Assembly (NCBI GenBank): GCA_032622095.1
Contig: CP136066.1
Coordinates: 4,611,784-4,675,783, forward strand
Direction: 5' to 3'
From: Siphonodentalium dalli
Lineage: Eukaryota > Mollusca > Scaphopoda > Gadilida > Siphonodentaliidae
DNA length: 64,000 nt
Shown here: positions 1 through 10,104 of the stretch, piece by piece
Layout: each line of letters starts with the position of its first letter
Position numbering within the stretch: position 1 is the stretch's first letter
The notes under the pieces: generated by a model
Seen by the model: the letters and a program-made list of their open reading frames with translations, nothing else
Databases searched by the model: none
What the model was told of the DNA's origin: nothing
Position numbers and translations under genes: made by a program

Positions 1-67
1 ATTACAAATTTCGTCAGGTTTGACTATTAAAAGCAGGCGAAATTTGCGCGCGCACCATTTCAGCCGA

Positions 68-159
68 CCCTCGATAGCTCAGTTGGTAGAGCGGAGGACT
101 GTAGATGCTACGACTTGTCAGCTATCCTTAGGTCACTGGTTCGAATCCGGTTCGAGGAA
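68..159 (+). tRNA. tRNA-Tyr-GTA: tRNA-Tyr(GTA), position-72 variant
   Basis: Full-length 92-nt copy. The last acceptor base is A instead of G (158), so the 1-72 pair becomes C-A. Confidence 0.9.
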
Positions 160-445
160 GTGGAGAAAATTTTTATACATATTTTTTTTATCTTTTGTTT
201 GTTTTTATATTTCCAATAGACCACAATATGTCCGTTCTCCGCTTATATAATGAAGTGTGCGCTTGATGTTGAACCTGAACAAATTTCCAATAATCGAATA
301 TGGTCTTGACTGTCATTTGATACCCAACATGCGCTAACTTCGAAAATGGCGCCCATTAACACTAAATATGCGCATGTAAAACCCGTAGCCGATGGTGACA
401 CCAAACTTGACCATTTGGAAACATAAAAATGTTATAAAAATTAAA

Positions 446-518
446 CGACCCCGACGAGACTCGAACTCGCAATCTTCTGATTCGAAGTCAGACGCCTTAT
501 CCATTAGGCCACGAGGCC
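446..518 (-). tRNA. tRNA-Arg-TCG: tRNA-Arg(TCG)
   Basis: Consensus copy (73 nt). Confidence 0.95.
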
Positions 519-746
519 AGCGAAAGCCATTTCCCTCATAGTAAAGTCAAGGCGGCGCCAATGTAATGTTCAAATTAGTTATTTCCATTGAATACTAGAT
601 CTTTCGCACACGTGCTGTGAGAAACAGGTGTCCGTTGTGAGAATAAAATTCTCCTGCATTCATAAATGAGAGAATCGAAATTACAAATTTCGTCAGGTTT
701 GACTATTAAAAGCAGGCGAAATTTGCGCGCGCACCATTTCAGCCGA

Positions 747-838
747 CCCTCGATAGCTCAGTTGGTAGAGCGGAGGACTGTAGATGCTACGACTTGTCAG
801 CTATCCTTAGGTCACTGGTTCGAATCCGGTTCGAGGGA
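747..838 (+). tRNA. tRNA-Tyr-GTA: tRNA-Tyr(GTA) with intron
   Basis: Delivers tyrosine to UAU/UAC codons in cytosolic translation. The acceptor strand CCCTCGA pairs with TCGAGGG, with discriminator A. The A box lies at tRNA positions 8-19 (TAGCTCAGTTGG) and the B box is GGTTCGAATCC. The anticodon GTA is at positions 34-36 and is followed by G37. A 19-nt intron (atgctacgacttgtcagct) interrupts after position 37, the usual place for eukaryotic tRNA-Tyr, and removing it gives a standard 73-nt body with the ATCCTTAGG that follows the anticodon in animal tRNA-Tyr. A T5 terminator begins 11 nt downstream. This copy is used as the consensus for the other tRNA-Tyr entries. Confidence 0.97.
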
Positions 839-848
839 GTGGAGAAAA

Positions 849-853
849 TTTTT
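849..853 (+). terminator. Pol III terminator of tRNA-Tyr
   Basis: A run of five T follows the tRNA-Tyr 3' end by 10 nt, with a back-up run of eight T at 861-868. It is present at the same place in the other intact units. Confidence 0.8.
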
Positions 854-1114
854 ATACATATTTTTTTTATCTTTTGTTTGTTTTTATATTTCCAATAGAC
901 CACAATATGTCCGTTCTCCGCTTATATAATGAAGTGTGCGCTTGATGTTGAACATGAACAAATTTCCAATAATCGAATATGGTCTTGACTGTCATTTGAT
1001 ACCCAACATGCGCTAACTTCGAAAATGGCGCCCATTAACACTAAATATGCGCATGTAAAACCCGTAGCCGATGGTGACACCAAACTTGACCATTTGGAAA
1101 CATAAAAATGTTAT

Positions 1115-1119
1115 AAAAA
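1115..1119 (-). terminator. Pol III terminator of tRNA-Arg
   Basis: Five A on the plus strand (T5 in the transcript) begin 6 nt past the tRNA-Arg 3' end. A second run lies at 1104-1108. Confidence 0.8.
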
Positions 1120-1124
1120 TTAAA

Positions 1125-1197
1125 CGACCCCGACGAGACTCGAACTCGCAATCTTCTGATTCGAAGTCAGACGCCTTATCCATTAGGCCACGAGGCC
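1125..1197 (-). tRNA. tRNA-Arg-TCG: tRNA-Arg(TCG)
   Basis: Reads arginine CGA codons. On the minus strand the acceptor GGCCTCG pairs with CGGGGTC (two G-U pairs), with discriminator G. The D arm is GCCT/AGGC, the anticodon stem TCTGA/TCAGA holds the loop CTTCGAA with anticodon TCG at 34-36, and the T arm is GCGAG/CTCGT around TTCGAGT. The length is 73 nt with no intron and no genomic CCA. The sequence resembles vertebrate tRNA-Arg-TCG closely in the D and anticodon arms. Used as the consensus for the other tRNA-Arg entries. Confidence 0.97.
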
Positions 1198-1425
1198 AGC
1201 GAAAGCCATTTCCCTCATAGTAAAGTCAAGGCGGCGCCAATGTGATGTTCAAATTAGTTATTTCCATTGAATACTAGATCTTTCGCACACGTGCTGTGAG
1301 AAACAGGTGTCCGTTGTGAGAATAAAATTCTCCTGCATTCATAAATGAGAGAATCGAAATTACAAATTTCGTCAGGTTTGACTATTAAAAGCAGGCGAAA
1401 TTTGCGCGCGCACCATTTCAGCCGA
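1198..1425. promoter_or_regulatory. divergent intergenic region between tRNA 5' ends
   Basis: 228 bp separate the tRNA-Arg and tRNA-Tyr 5' ends, so any upstream element would be shared. It contains a perfect CACGTG E-box (1288-1293), a CAGGTG nearby, a GGCGGCGCC stretch and an alternating GCGCGCGC just before tRNA-Tyr. Whether any of these acts is unknown, since Pol III tRNA genes rely mainly on internal boxes. Confidence 0.5.
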
Positions 1426-1517
1426 CCCTCGATAGCTCAGTTGGTAGAGCGGAGGACTGTAGATGCTACGACTTGTCAGCTATCCTTAGGTCACTGGTTC
1501 GAATCCGGTTCGAGGGA
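1426..1517 (+). tRNA. tRNA-Tyr-GTA: tRNA-Tyr(GTA)
   Basis: Consensus copy (92 nt with intron). Confidence 0.95.
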
Positions 1518-1803
1518 GTGGAGAAAATTTTTATACATATTTTTTTTATCTTTTGTTTGTTTTTATATTTCCAATAGACCACAATATGTCCGTTCTCCGC
1601 TTATATAATGAAGTGTGCGCTTGTTGTTGAACCTGAACAAATTTCCAATAATCGAATATGGTCTTGACTGTCATTTGATACCCAACATGCGCTAACTTCG
1701 AAAATGGCGCCCATTAACACTAAATATGCGCATGTAAAACCCGTAGCCGATGGTGACACCAAACTTGACCATTTGGAAACATAAAAATGTTATAAAAATT
1801 AAA

Positions 1804-1876
1804 CGACCCCGACGAGACTCGAACTCGCAATCTTCTGATTCGAAGTCAGACGCCTTATCCATTAGGCCACGAGGCC
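1804..1876 (-). tRNA. tRNA-Arg-TCG: tRNA-Arg(TCG)
   Basis: Consensus copy (73 nt). Confidence 0.95.
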
Positions 1877-2104
1877 AGCGAAAGCCATTTCCCTCATAGT
1901 AAAGTCAAGGCGGCGCCAATGTGATGTTCAAATTAGTTATTTCCATTGAATACTAGATCTTTCGCACACGTGCTGTGAGAAACAGGTGTCCGTTGTGAGA
2001 ATAAAATTCTCCTGCATTCATAAATGAGAGAATCGAAATTACAAATTTCGTCAGGTTTGACTATTAAAAGCAGGCGAAATTTGCGCGCGCACCATTTCAG
2101 CCGA

Positions 2105-2196
2105 CCCTCGATAGCTCAGTTGGTAGAGCGGAGGACTGTAGATGCTACGACTTGTCAGCTATCCTTAGGTCACTGGTTCGAATCCGGTTCGAGGAA
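2105..2196 (+). tRNA. tRNA-Tyr-GTA: tRNA-Tyr(GTA), position-72 variant
   Basis: Full length, with A at position 72 giving a C-A end pair. Confidence 0.9.
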
Positions 2197-2482
2197 GTGG
2201 AGAAAATTTTTATACATATTTTTTTTATCTTTTGTTTGTTTTTATATTTCCAATAGACCACAATATGTCCGTTCTCCGCTTATATAATGAAGTGTGCGCT
2301 TGATGTTGAACCTGAACAAATTTCCAATAATCGAATATGGTCTTGACTGTCATTTGATACCCAACATGCGCTAACTTCGAAAATGGCGCCCATTAACACT
2401 AAATATGCGCATGTAAAACCCGTAGCCGATGGTGACACCAAACTTGACCATTTGGAAACATAAAAATGTTATAAAAATTAAA

Positions 2483-2555
2483 CGACCCCGACGAGACTCG
2501 AACTCGCAATCTTCTGATTCGAAGTCAGACGCCTTATCCATTAGGCCACGAGGCC
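2483..2555 (-). tRNA. tRNA-Arg-TCG: tRNA-Arg(TCG)
   Basis: Consensus copy (73 nt). Confidence 0.95.
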
Positions 2556-2783
2556 AGCGAAAGCCATTTCCCTCATAGTAAAGTCAAGGCGGCGCCAATG
2601 TGATGTTCAAATTAGTTATTTCCATTGAATACTAGATCTTTCGCACACGTGCTGTGAGAAACAGGTGTCCGTTGTGAGAATAAAATTCTCCTGCATTCAT
2701 AAATGAGAGAATCGAAATTACAAATTTCGTCAGGTTTGACTATTAAAAGCAGGCGAAATTTGCGCGCGCACCATTTCAGCCGA

Positions 2784-2875
2784 CCCTCGATAGCTCAGTT
2801 GGTAGAGCGGAGGACTGTAGATGCTACGACTTGTCAGCTATCCTTAGGTCACTGGTTCGAATCCGGTTCGAGGGA
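2784..2875 (+). tRNA. tRNA-Tyr-GTA: tRNA-Tyr(GTA)
   Basis: Consensus copy (92 nt with intron). Confidence 0.95.
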
Positions 2876-3161
2876 GTGGAGAAAATTTTTATACATATTT
2901 TTTTTATCTTTTGTTTGTTTTTATATTTCCAATAGACCACAATATGTCCGTTCTCCGCTTATATAATGAAGTGTGCGCTTGATGTTGAACCTGAACAAAT
3001 TTCCAATAATCGAATATGGTCTTGACTGTCATTTGATACCCAACATGCGCTAACTTCGAAAATGGCGCCCATTAACACTAAATATGCGCATGTAAAACCC
3101 GTAGCCGATGGTGACACCAAACTTGACCATTTGGAAACATAAAAATGTTATAAAAATTAAA

Positions 3162-3234
3162 CGACCCCGACGAGACTCGAACTCGCAATCTTCTGATTCG
3201 AAGTCAGACGCCTTATCCATTAGGCCACGAGGCC
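3162..3234 (-). tRNA. tRNA-Arg-TCG: tRNA-Arg(TCG)
   Basis: Consensus copy (73 nt). Confidence 0.95.
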
Positions 3235-3462
3235 AGCGAAAGCCATTTCCCTCATAGTAAAGTCAAGGCGGCGCCAATGTGATGTTCAAATTAGTTATTT
3301 CCATTGAATACTAGATCTTTCGCACACGTGCTGTGAGAAACAGGTGTCCGTTGTGAGAATAAAATTCTCCTGCATTCATAAATGAGAGAATCGAAATTAC
3401 AAATTTCGTCAGGTTTGACTATTAAAAGCAGGCGAAATTTGCGCGCGCACCATTTCAGCCGA

Positions 3463-3554
3463 CCCTCGATAGCTCAGTTGGTAGAGCGGAGGACTGTAGA
3501 TGCTACGACTTGTCAGCTATCCTTAGGTCACTGGTTCGAATCCGGTTCGAGGGA
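3463..3554 (+). tRNA. tRNA-Tyr-GTA: tRNA-Tyr(GTA)
   Basis: Consensus copy (92 nt with intron). Confidence 0.95.
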
Positions 3555-3840
3555 GTGGAGAAAATTTTTATACATATTTTTTTTATCTTTTGTTTGTTTT
3601 TATATTTCCAATAGACCACAATATGTCCGTTCTCCGCTTATATAATGAAGTGTGCGCTTGATGTTGAACCTGAACAAATTTCCAATAATCGAATATGGTC
3701 TTGACTGTCATTTGATACCCAACATGCGCTAACTTCGAAAATGGCGCCCATTAACACTAAATATGCGCATGTAAAACCCGTAGCCGATGGTGACACCAAA
3801 CTTGACCATTTGGAAACATAAAAATGTTATAAAAATTAAA

Positions 3841-3913
3841 CGACCCCGACGAGACTCGAACTCGCAATCTTCTGATTCGAAGTCAGACGCCTTATCCATT
3901 AGGCCACGAGGCC
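3841..3913 (-). tRNA. tRNA-Arg-TCG: tRNA-Arg(TCG)
   Basis: Consensus copy (73 nt). Confidence 0.95.
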
Positions 3914-4141
3914 AGCGAAAGCCATTTCCCTCATAGTAAAGTCAAGGCGGCGCCAATGTGATGTTCAAATTAGTTATTTCCATTGAATACTAGATCTTTC
4001 GCACACGTGCTGTGAGAAACAGGTGTCCGTTGTGAGAATAAAATTCTCCTGCATTCATAAATGAGAGAATCGAAATTACAAATTTCGTCAGGTTTGACTA
4101 TTAAAAGCAGGCGAAATTTGCGCGCGCACCATTTCAGCCGA

Positions 4142-4233
4142 CCCTCGATAGCTCAGTTGGTAGAGCGGAGGACTGTAGATGCTACGACTTGTCAGCTATC
4201 CTTAGGTCACTGGTTCGAATCCGGTTCGAGGGA
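4142..4233 (+). tRNA. tRNA-Tyr-GTA: tRNA-Tyr(GTA)
   Basis: Consensus copy (92 nt with intron). Confidence 0.95.
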
Positions 4234-4519
4234 GTGGAGAAAATTTTTATACATATTTTTTTTATCTTTTGTTTGTTTTTATATTTCCAATAGACCACAA
4301 TATGTCCGTTCTCCGCTTATATAATGAAGTGTGCGCTTGATGTTGAACCTGAACAAATTTCCAATAATCGAATATGGTCTTGACTGTCATTTGATACCCA
4401 ACATGCGCTAACTTCGAAAATGGCGCCCATTAACACTAAATATGCGCATGTAAAACCCGTAGCCGATGGTGACACCAAACTTGACCATTTGGAAACATAA
4501 AAATGTTATAAAAATTAAA

Positions 4520-4592
4520 CGACCCCGACGAGACTCGAACTCGCAATCTTCTGATTCGAAGTCAGACGCCTTATCCATTAGGCCACGAGGCC
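4520..4592 (-). tRNA. tRNA-Arg-TCG: tRNA-Arg(TCG)
   Basis: Consensus copy (73 nt). Confidence 0.95.
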
Positions 4593-4820
4593 AGCGAAAG
4601 CCATTTCCCTCATAGTAAAGTCAAGGCGGCGCCAATGTGATGTTCAAATTAGTTATTTCCATTGAATACTAGATCTTTCGCACACGTGCTGTGAGAAACA
4701 GGTGTCCGTTGTGAGAATAAAATTCTCCTGCATTCATAAATGAGAGAATCGAAATTACAAATTTCGTCAGGTTTGACTATTAAAAGCAGGCGAAATTTGC
4801 GCGCGCACCATTTCAGCCGA

Positions 4821-4912
4821 CCCTCGATAGCTCAGTTGGTAGAGCGGAGGACTGTAGATGCTACGACTTGTCAGCTATCCTTAGGTCACTGGTTCGAATC
4901 CGGTTCGAGGGA
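4821..4912 (+). tRNA. tRNA-Tyr-GTA: tRNA-Tyr(GTA)
   Basis: Consensus copy (92 nt with intron). Confidence 0.95.
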
Positions 4913-5198
4913 GTGGAGAAAATTTTTATACATATTTTTTTTATCTTTTGTTTGTTTTTATATTTCCAATAGACCACAATATGTCCGTTCTCCGCTTATA
5001 TAATGAAGTGTGCGCTTGATGTTGAACCTGAACAAATTTCCAATAATCGAATATGGTCTTGACTGTCATTTGATACCCAACATGCGCTAACTTCGAAAAT
5101 GGCGCCCATTAACACTAAATATGCGCATGTAAAACCCGTAGCCGATGGTGACACCAAACTTGACCATTTGGAAACATAAAAATGTTATAAAAATTAAA

Positions 5199-5271
5199 CG
5201 ACCCCGACGAGACTCGAACTCGCAATCTTCTGATTCGAAGTCAGACGCCTTATCCATTAGGCCACGAGGCC
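5199..5271 (-). tRNA. tRNA-Arg-TCG: tRNA-Arg(TCG)
   Basis: Consensus copy (73 nt). Confidence 0.95.
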
Positions 5272-5499
5272 AGCGAAAGCCATTTCCCTCATAGTAAAGT
5301 CAAGGCGGCGCCAATGTAATGTTCAAATTAGTTATTTCCATTGAATACTAGATCTTTCGCACACGTGCTGTGAGAAACAGGTGTCCGTTGTGAGAATAAA
5401 ATTCTCCTGCATTCATAAATGAGAGAATCGAAATTACAAATTTCGTCAGGTTTGACTATTAAAAGCAGGCGAAATTTGCGCGCGCACCATTTCAGCCGA

Positions 5500-5591
5500 C
5501 CCTCGATAGCTCAGTTGGTAGAGCGGAGGACTGTAGATGCTACGACTTGTCAGCTATCCTTAGGTCACTGGTTCGAATCCGGTTCGAGGGA
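5500..5591 (+). tRNA. tRNA-Tyr-GTA: tRNA-Tyr(GTA)
   Basis: Consensus copy (92 nt with intron). Confidence 0.95.
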
Positions 5592-5877
5592 GTGGAGAAA
5601 ATTTTTATACATATTTTTTTTATCTTTTGTTTGTTTTTATATTTCCAATAGACCACAATATGTCCGTTCTCCGCTTATATAATGAAGTGTGCGCTTGATG
5701 TTGAACCTGAACAAATTTCCAATAATCGAATATGGTCTTGACTGTCATTTGATACCCAACATGCGCTAACTTCGAAAATGGCGCCCATTAACACTAAATA
5801 TGCGCATGTAAAACCCGTAGCCGATGGTGACACCAAACTTGACCATTTGGAAACATAAAAATGTTATAAAAATTAAA

Positions 5878-5950
5878 CGACCCCGACGAGACTCGAACTC
5901 GCAATCTTCTGATTCGAAGTCAGACGCCTTATCCATTAGGCCACGAGGCC
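5878..5950 (-). tRNA. tRNA-Arg-TCG: tRNA-Arg(TCG)
   Basis: Consensus copy (73 nt). Confidence 0.95.
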
Positions 5951-6178
5951 AGCGAAAGCCATTTCCCTCATAGTAAAGTCAAGGCGGCGCCAATGTGATG
6001 TTCAAATTAGTTATTTCCATTGAATACTAGATCTTTCGCACACGTGCTGTGAGAAACAGGTGTCCGTTGTGAGAATAAAATTCTCCTGCATTCATAAATG
6101 AGAGAATCGAAATTACAAATTTCGTCAGGTTTGACTATTAAAAGCAGGCGAAATTTGCGCGCGCACCATTTCAGCCGA

Positions 6179-6270
6179 CCCTCGATAGCTCAGTTGGTAG
6201 AGCGGAGGACTGTAGATGCTACGACTTGTCAGCTATCCTTAGGTCACTGGTTCGAATCCGGTTCGAGGGA
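6179..6270 (+). tRNA. tRNA-Tyr-GTA: tRNA-Tyr(GTA)
   Basis: Consensus copy (92 nt with intron). Confidence 0.95.
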
Positions 6271-6556
6271 GTGGAGAAAATTTTTATACATATTTTTTTT
6301 ATCTTTTGTTTGTTTTTATATTTCCAATAGACCACAATATGTCCGTTCTCCGCTTATATAATGAAGTGTGCGCTTGTTGTTGAACCTGAACAAATTTCCA
6401 ATAATCGAATATGGTCTTGACTGTCATTTGATACCCAACATGCGCTAACTTCGAAAATGGCGCCCATTAACACTAAATATGCGCATGTAAAACCCGTAGC
6501 CGATGGTGACACCAAACTTGACCATTTGGAAACATAAAAATGTTATAAAAATTAAA

Positions 6557-6629
6557 CGACCCCGACGAGACTCGAACTCGCAATCTTCTGATTCGAAGTC
6601 AGACGCCTTATCCATTAGGCCACGAGGCC
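6557..6629 (-). tRNA. tRNA-Arg-TCG: tRNA-Arg(TCG)
   Basis: Consensus copy (73 nt). Confidence 0.95.
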
Positions 6630-6857
6630 AGCGAAAGCCATTTCCCTCATAGTAAAGTCAAGGCGGCGCCAATGTGATGTTCAAATTAGTTATTTCCATT
6701 GAATACTAGATCTTTCGCACACGTGCTGTGAGAAACAGGTGTCCGTTGTGAGAATAAAATTCTCCTGCATTCATAAATGAGAGAATCGAAATTACAAATT
6801 TCGTCAGGTTTGACTATTAAAAGCAGGCGAAATTTGCGCGAGCACCATTTCAGCCGA

Positions 6858-6949
6858 CCCTCGATAGCTCAGTTGGTAGAGCGGAGGACTGTAGATGCTA
6901 CGACTTGTCAGCTATCCTTAGGTCACTGGTTCGAATCCGGTTCGAGGGA
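6858..6949 (+). tRNA. tRNA-Tyr-GTA: tRNA-Tyr(GTA)
   Basis: Consensus copy (92 nt with intron). The leader has a C to A change at 6,841 in the GCGCGC stretch. Confidence 0.95.
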
Positions 6950-7234
6950 GTGGAGAAAATTTTTATACATATTTTTTTTATCTTTTGTTTGTTTTTATAT
7001 TTCCAATAGACCACAATATGTCCGTTCTCCGCTTATATAATGAAGTGTGCGCTTGATGTTGAACCTGAACAAATTTCCAATAATCGAATATGGTCTTGAC
7101 TGTCATTTGATACCCAACATGCGCTAACTTCGAAAATGGCGCCCATTAACACTAAATATGCGCATGTAAAACCCGTAGCCGATGGTGACACCAAACTTGA
7201 CCATTTGGAAACATAAAAATGTTATAAAATTAAA

Positions 7235-7307
7235 CGACCCCGACGAGACTCGAACTCGCAATCTTCTGATTCGAAGTCAGACGCCTTATCCATTAGGCCA
7301 CGAGGCC
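7235..7307 (-). tRNA. tRNA-Arg-TCG: tRNA-Arg(TCG)
   Basis: Consensus copy (73 nt). One A is missing from the terminator run nearest its 3' end, leaving four. Confidence 0.95.
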
Positions 7308-7535
7308 AGCGAAAGCCATTTCCCTCATAGTAAAGTCAAGGCGGCGCCAATGTGATGTTCAAATTAGTTATTTCCATTGAATACTAGATCTTTCGCACAC
7401 GTGCTGTGAGAAACAGGTGTCCGTTGTGAGAATAAAATTCTCCTGCATTCATAAATGAGAGAATCGAAATTACAAATTTCGTCAGGTTTGACTATTAAAA
7501 GCAGGCGAAATTTGCGCGCGCACCATTTCAGCCGA

Positions 7536-7627
7536 CCCTCGATAGCTCAGTTGGTAGAGCGGAGGACTGTAGATGCTACGACTTGTCAGCTATCCTTAGG
7601 TCACTGGTTCGAATCCGGTTCGAGGGA
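7536..7627 (+). tRNA. tRNA-Tyr-GTA: tRNA-Tyr(GTA)
   Basis: Consensus copy (92 nt with intron). Confidence 0.95.
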
Positions 7628-7913
7628 GTGGAGAAAATTTTTATACATATTTTTTTTATCTTTTGTTTGTTTTTATATTTCCAATAGACCACAATATGTC
7701 CGTTCTCCGCTTATATAATGAAGTGTGCGCTTGATGTTGAACCTGAACAAATTTCCAATAATCGAATATGGTCTTGACTGTCATTTGATACCCAACATGC
7801 GCTAACTTCGAAAATGGCGCCCATTAACACTAAATATGCGCATGTAAAACCCGTAGCCGATGGTGACACCAAACTTGACCATTTGGAAACATAAAAATGT
7901 TATAAAAATTAAA

Positions 7914-7986
7914 CGACCCCGACGAGACTCGAACTCGCAATCTTCTGATTCGAAGTCAGACGCCTTATCCATTAGGCCACGAGGCC
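7914..7986 (-). tRNA. tRNA-Arg-TCG: tRNA-Arg(TCG)
   Basis: Consensus copy (73 nt). Confidence 0.95.
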
Positions 7987-8214
7987 AGCGAAAGCCATTT
8001 CCCTCATAGTAAAGTCAAGGCGGCGCCAATGTGATGTTCAAATTAGTTATTTCCATTGAATACTAGATCTTTCGCACACGTGCTGTGAGAAACAGGTGTC
8101 CGTTGTGAGAATAAAATTCTCCTGCATTCATAAATGAGAGAATCGAAATTACAAATTTCGTCAGGTTTGACTATTAAAAGCAGGCGAAATTTGCGCGCGC
8201 ACCATTTCAGCCGA

Positions 8215-8306
8215 CCCTCGATAGCTCAGTTGGTAGAGCGGAGGACTGTAGATGCTACGACTTGTCAGCTATCCTTAGGTCACTGGTTCGAATCCGGTTC
8301 GAGGGA
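8215..8306 (+). tRNA. tRNA-Tyr-GTA: tRNA-Tyr(GTA)
   Basis: Consensus copy (92 nt with intron). Confidence 0.95.
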
Positions 8307-8592
8307 GTGGAGAAAATTTTTATACATATTTTTTTTATCTTTTGTTTGTTTTTATATTTCCAATAGACCACAATATGTCCGTTCTCCGCTTATATAATGA
8401 AGTGTGCGCTTGATGTTGAACCTGAACAAATTTCCAATAATCGAATATGGTCTTGACTGTCATTTGATACCCAACATGCGCTAACTTCGAAAATGGCGCC
8501 AATTAACACTAAATATGCGCATGTAAAACCCGTAGCCGATGGTGACACCAAACTTGACCATTTGGAAACATAAAAATGTTATAAAAATTAAA

Positions 8593-8665
8593 CGACCCCG
8601 ACGAGACTCGAACTCGCAATCTTCTGATTCGAAGTCAGACGCCTTATCCATTAGGCCACGAGGCC
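8593..8665 (-). tRNA. tRNA-Arg-TCG: tRNA-Arg(TCG)
   Basis: Consensus copy (73 nt). Confidence 0.95.
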
Positions 8666-8893
8666 AGCGAAAGCCATTTCCCTCATAGTAAAGTCAAGGC
8701 GGCGCCAATGTGATGTTCAAATTAGTTATTTCCATTGAATACTAGATCTTTCGCACACGTGCTGTGAGAAACAGGTGTCCGTTGTGAGAATAAAATTCTC
8801 CTGCATTCATAAATGAGAGAATCGAAATTACAAATTTCGTCAGGTTTGACTATTAAAAGCAGGCGAAATTTGCGCGCGCACCATTTCAGCCGA

Positions 8894-8975
8894 CCCTCGA
8901 TAGCTCAGTTGGTAGAGCGGAGGACTGTAGATGCTACGACTTGTCAGCTATCCTTAGGTCACTGGTTCGAATCCG
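8894..8975 (+). pseudogene. tRNA-Tyr truncated by insert
   Basis: The first 82 of 92 nt are intact, including the intron and both internal promoter boxes. The last 10 nt (3' acceptor strand and discriminator) are replaced by the insert that starts at 8,976. It could still recruit Pol III but cannot fold an acceptor stem. Confidence 0.95.
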
Positions 8976-8986
8976 CTGGCTTTATT

Positions 8987-9018
8987 GGTGACAAGGTGAA
9001 AAACAGACATTCCAGCAA
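8987..9018 (+). repeat. terminal inverted repeat, left
   Basis: 32 bp, an exact reverse complement of 11312-11343. Confidence 0.85.
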
Positions 9019-9338
9019 ATGTGTGGAAGAGGCACAAACGCATCTCGGGGTTAGAGTACTCCACATCGGTGGAAACGCAGTGATATCGCGTTCCGGTAAT
9101 ACGTAACAGACCACGGAGTGTCTGGTCCATGGGAACGATATGTGTCCAGGTGATGATACAAGTTTCGAAGTGTTTGGAACATGATGCGCGGAAGAGGCAC
9201 AAACGGGCTCCACGTGGAGATATATATTGCGGGTTTAAATAGGGTATGTAAATCCGAAACTCACGCAATTTGGGTCAGAAGAGATAGATGGGATCCGGTC
9301 CAGCAAACATAATTGATGGGATTAAAGCGGAATTTAAG

Positions 9339-9651
9339 GAACGGTTAAGGTATAGCCGCGTTCAAGGCGCTAACCGTTACACCGATCACACGGGTGATGT
9401 GAGCCAACTGGTTTCGATGACCGGTGGCATGCTCACTCGATTGAGCTTGAATACTCGGTACTCGCATGATTGTTTGGCAACATTTGCATAAGGTGGCGTT
9501 AGAAATAAAACCCCAAACGCTAAGCAAACGAAATAACGTTCTTTCCAATCGAGATACCACCGTGAGAGTATCGATTAAGCCGCTGCTTCGATTCTGACAA
9601 CTGGTCCTTGTCGAATTATGTTTTTGAAAATTAAATGTGGAAATTTGCCGA
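9339..9651. repeat. diverged duplicate segment, copy 1
   Basis: Matches 9652-10104 with many substitutions. Shared landmarks are GAGCTTGAATACTCGGTA, the string around CAATCGAGATACCAC, and the ending TTAAATGTGGAA. It lies inside the insert. Confidence 0.7.
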
Positions 9652-10104
9652 CGGAACGGCTAAGGTCGCGGAAGACCGAATGGAGTGTTTCGCAGCCGCG
9701 TTTAATGCGCTAAAAGTTACACAGATCACACAGGTGATGTTATGTCGGTTCGTTTAATAAAACGGATTTTTTTAGCCAACTGGTTTCGATGGCCTGTGCC
9801 ATAGTTGCTCAATCGAGCTTGAATACTCGGTAATTGCATGATTGTTTGGCAAAAAGAGCACTCTGGAAGGCTCACGTCACGATACAGCTGGAAGTTAATA
9901 GTTGCTTGATTGAGCTTGAATACTCGGTACTTGCATGATTGTTTGGTAACAATTGCAAAAGGTGGCGCTGGAAATAAAAGGCCAACGCTAAGCAAATGAA
10001 ATAGCTTTCTTTCCAATCGAGATACCACGTGAGTATCGCATTAAGCCGTTGCTTCGGACAACTGGTCCCTATCGAATTATGTTTTTGAACATTAAATGTG
10101 GAAT
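9652..10104. repeat. diverged duplicate segment, copy 2
   Basis: Second copy of the preceding segment. It is longer because a stretch containing GAGCTTGAATACTCGGTA is itself repeated within it (about 9,818 and 9,911). Confidence 0.7.

Larger units (their letters stand above)
839..1124. other. convergent spacer between tRNA 3' ends
   Basis: 286 bp of AT-rich sequence between the two tRNA 3' ends. It has terminators at each side and a TATATAA-like stretch near 923. No gene is recognised. It is as well conserved across units as the tRNAs, which fits homogenisation of the whole unit and not selection on the tRNAs alone. Confidence 0.8.
666..1344 (+). repeat. representative 679-bp array unit
   Basis: Order in the unit: 81-bp leader, tRNA-Tyr (747-838), 286-bp convergent spacer (839-1124), tRNA-Arg on the minus strand (1125-1197), then a 147-bp stretch that with the next leader makes a 228-bp divergent region. 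The spacers contain no sequence that I recognise as a 5S, U-snRNA or protein gene. Confidence 0.95.
1..8975 (+). repeat. tandem tRNA-Tyr/tRNA-Arg array, left block
   Basis: About 13.2 units with a 679-bp period (one unit of 678 bp because an A is missing near 7,228). The window opens inside a unit, so the array continues to the left. Each unit has tRNA-Tyr on the plus strand and tRNA-Arg on the minus strand, arranged 3' to 3'. Units differ from each other by only a few single-base changes, such as G/A at 158, C/A at 8,501 and G/A at 5,318. That level of identity points to recent amplification or continuing homogenisation. Confidence 0.98.

Noticed and set aside
666-929. An 87-codon ORF repeated in every array unit, with SIAQLVERRT in its middle
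   Set aside because: It reads straight through the tRNA-Tyr gene and its intron. SIAQLVERRT-like peptides are a familiar artefact of translating tRNA genes. Its conservation follows from unit identity.
839-1124. A 5S rRNA, U6 or other small RNA gene in the convergent spacer
   Set aside because: The TATATAA-like stretch was suggestive, but no conserved 5S or snRNA core could be found on either strand.
8954-9268. A 104-codon ORF at the left end of the insert
   Set aside because: It crosses the boundary between tRNA sequence and the insert, so it is not an ancestral gene.
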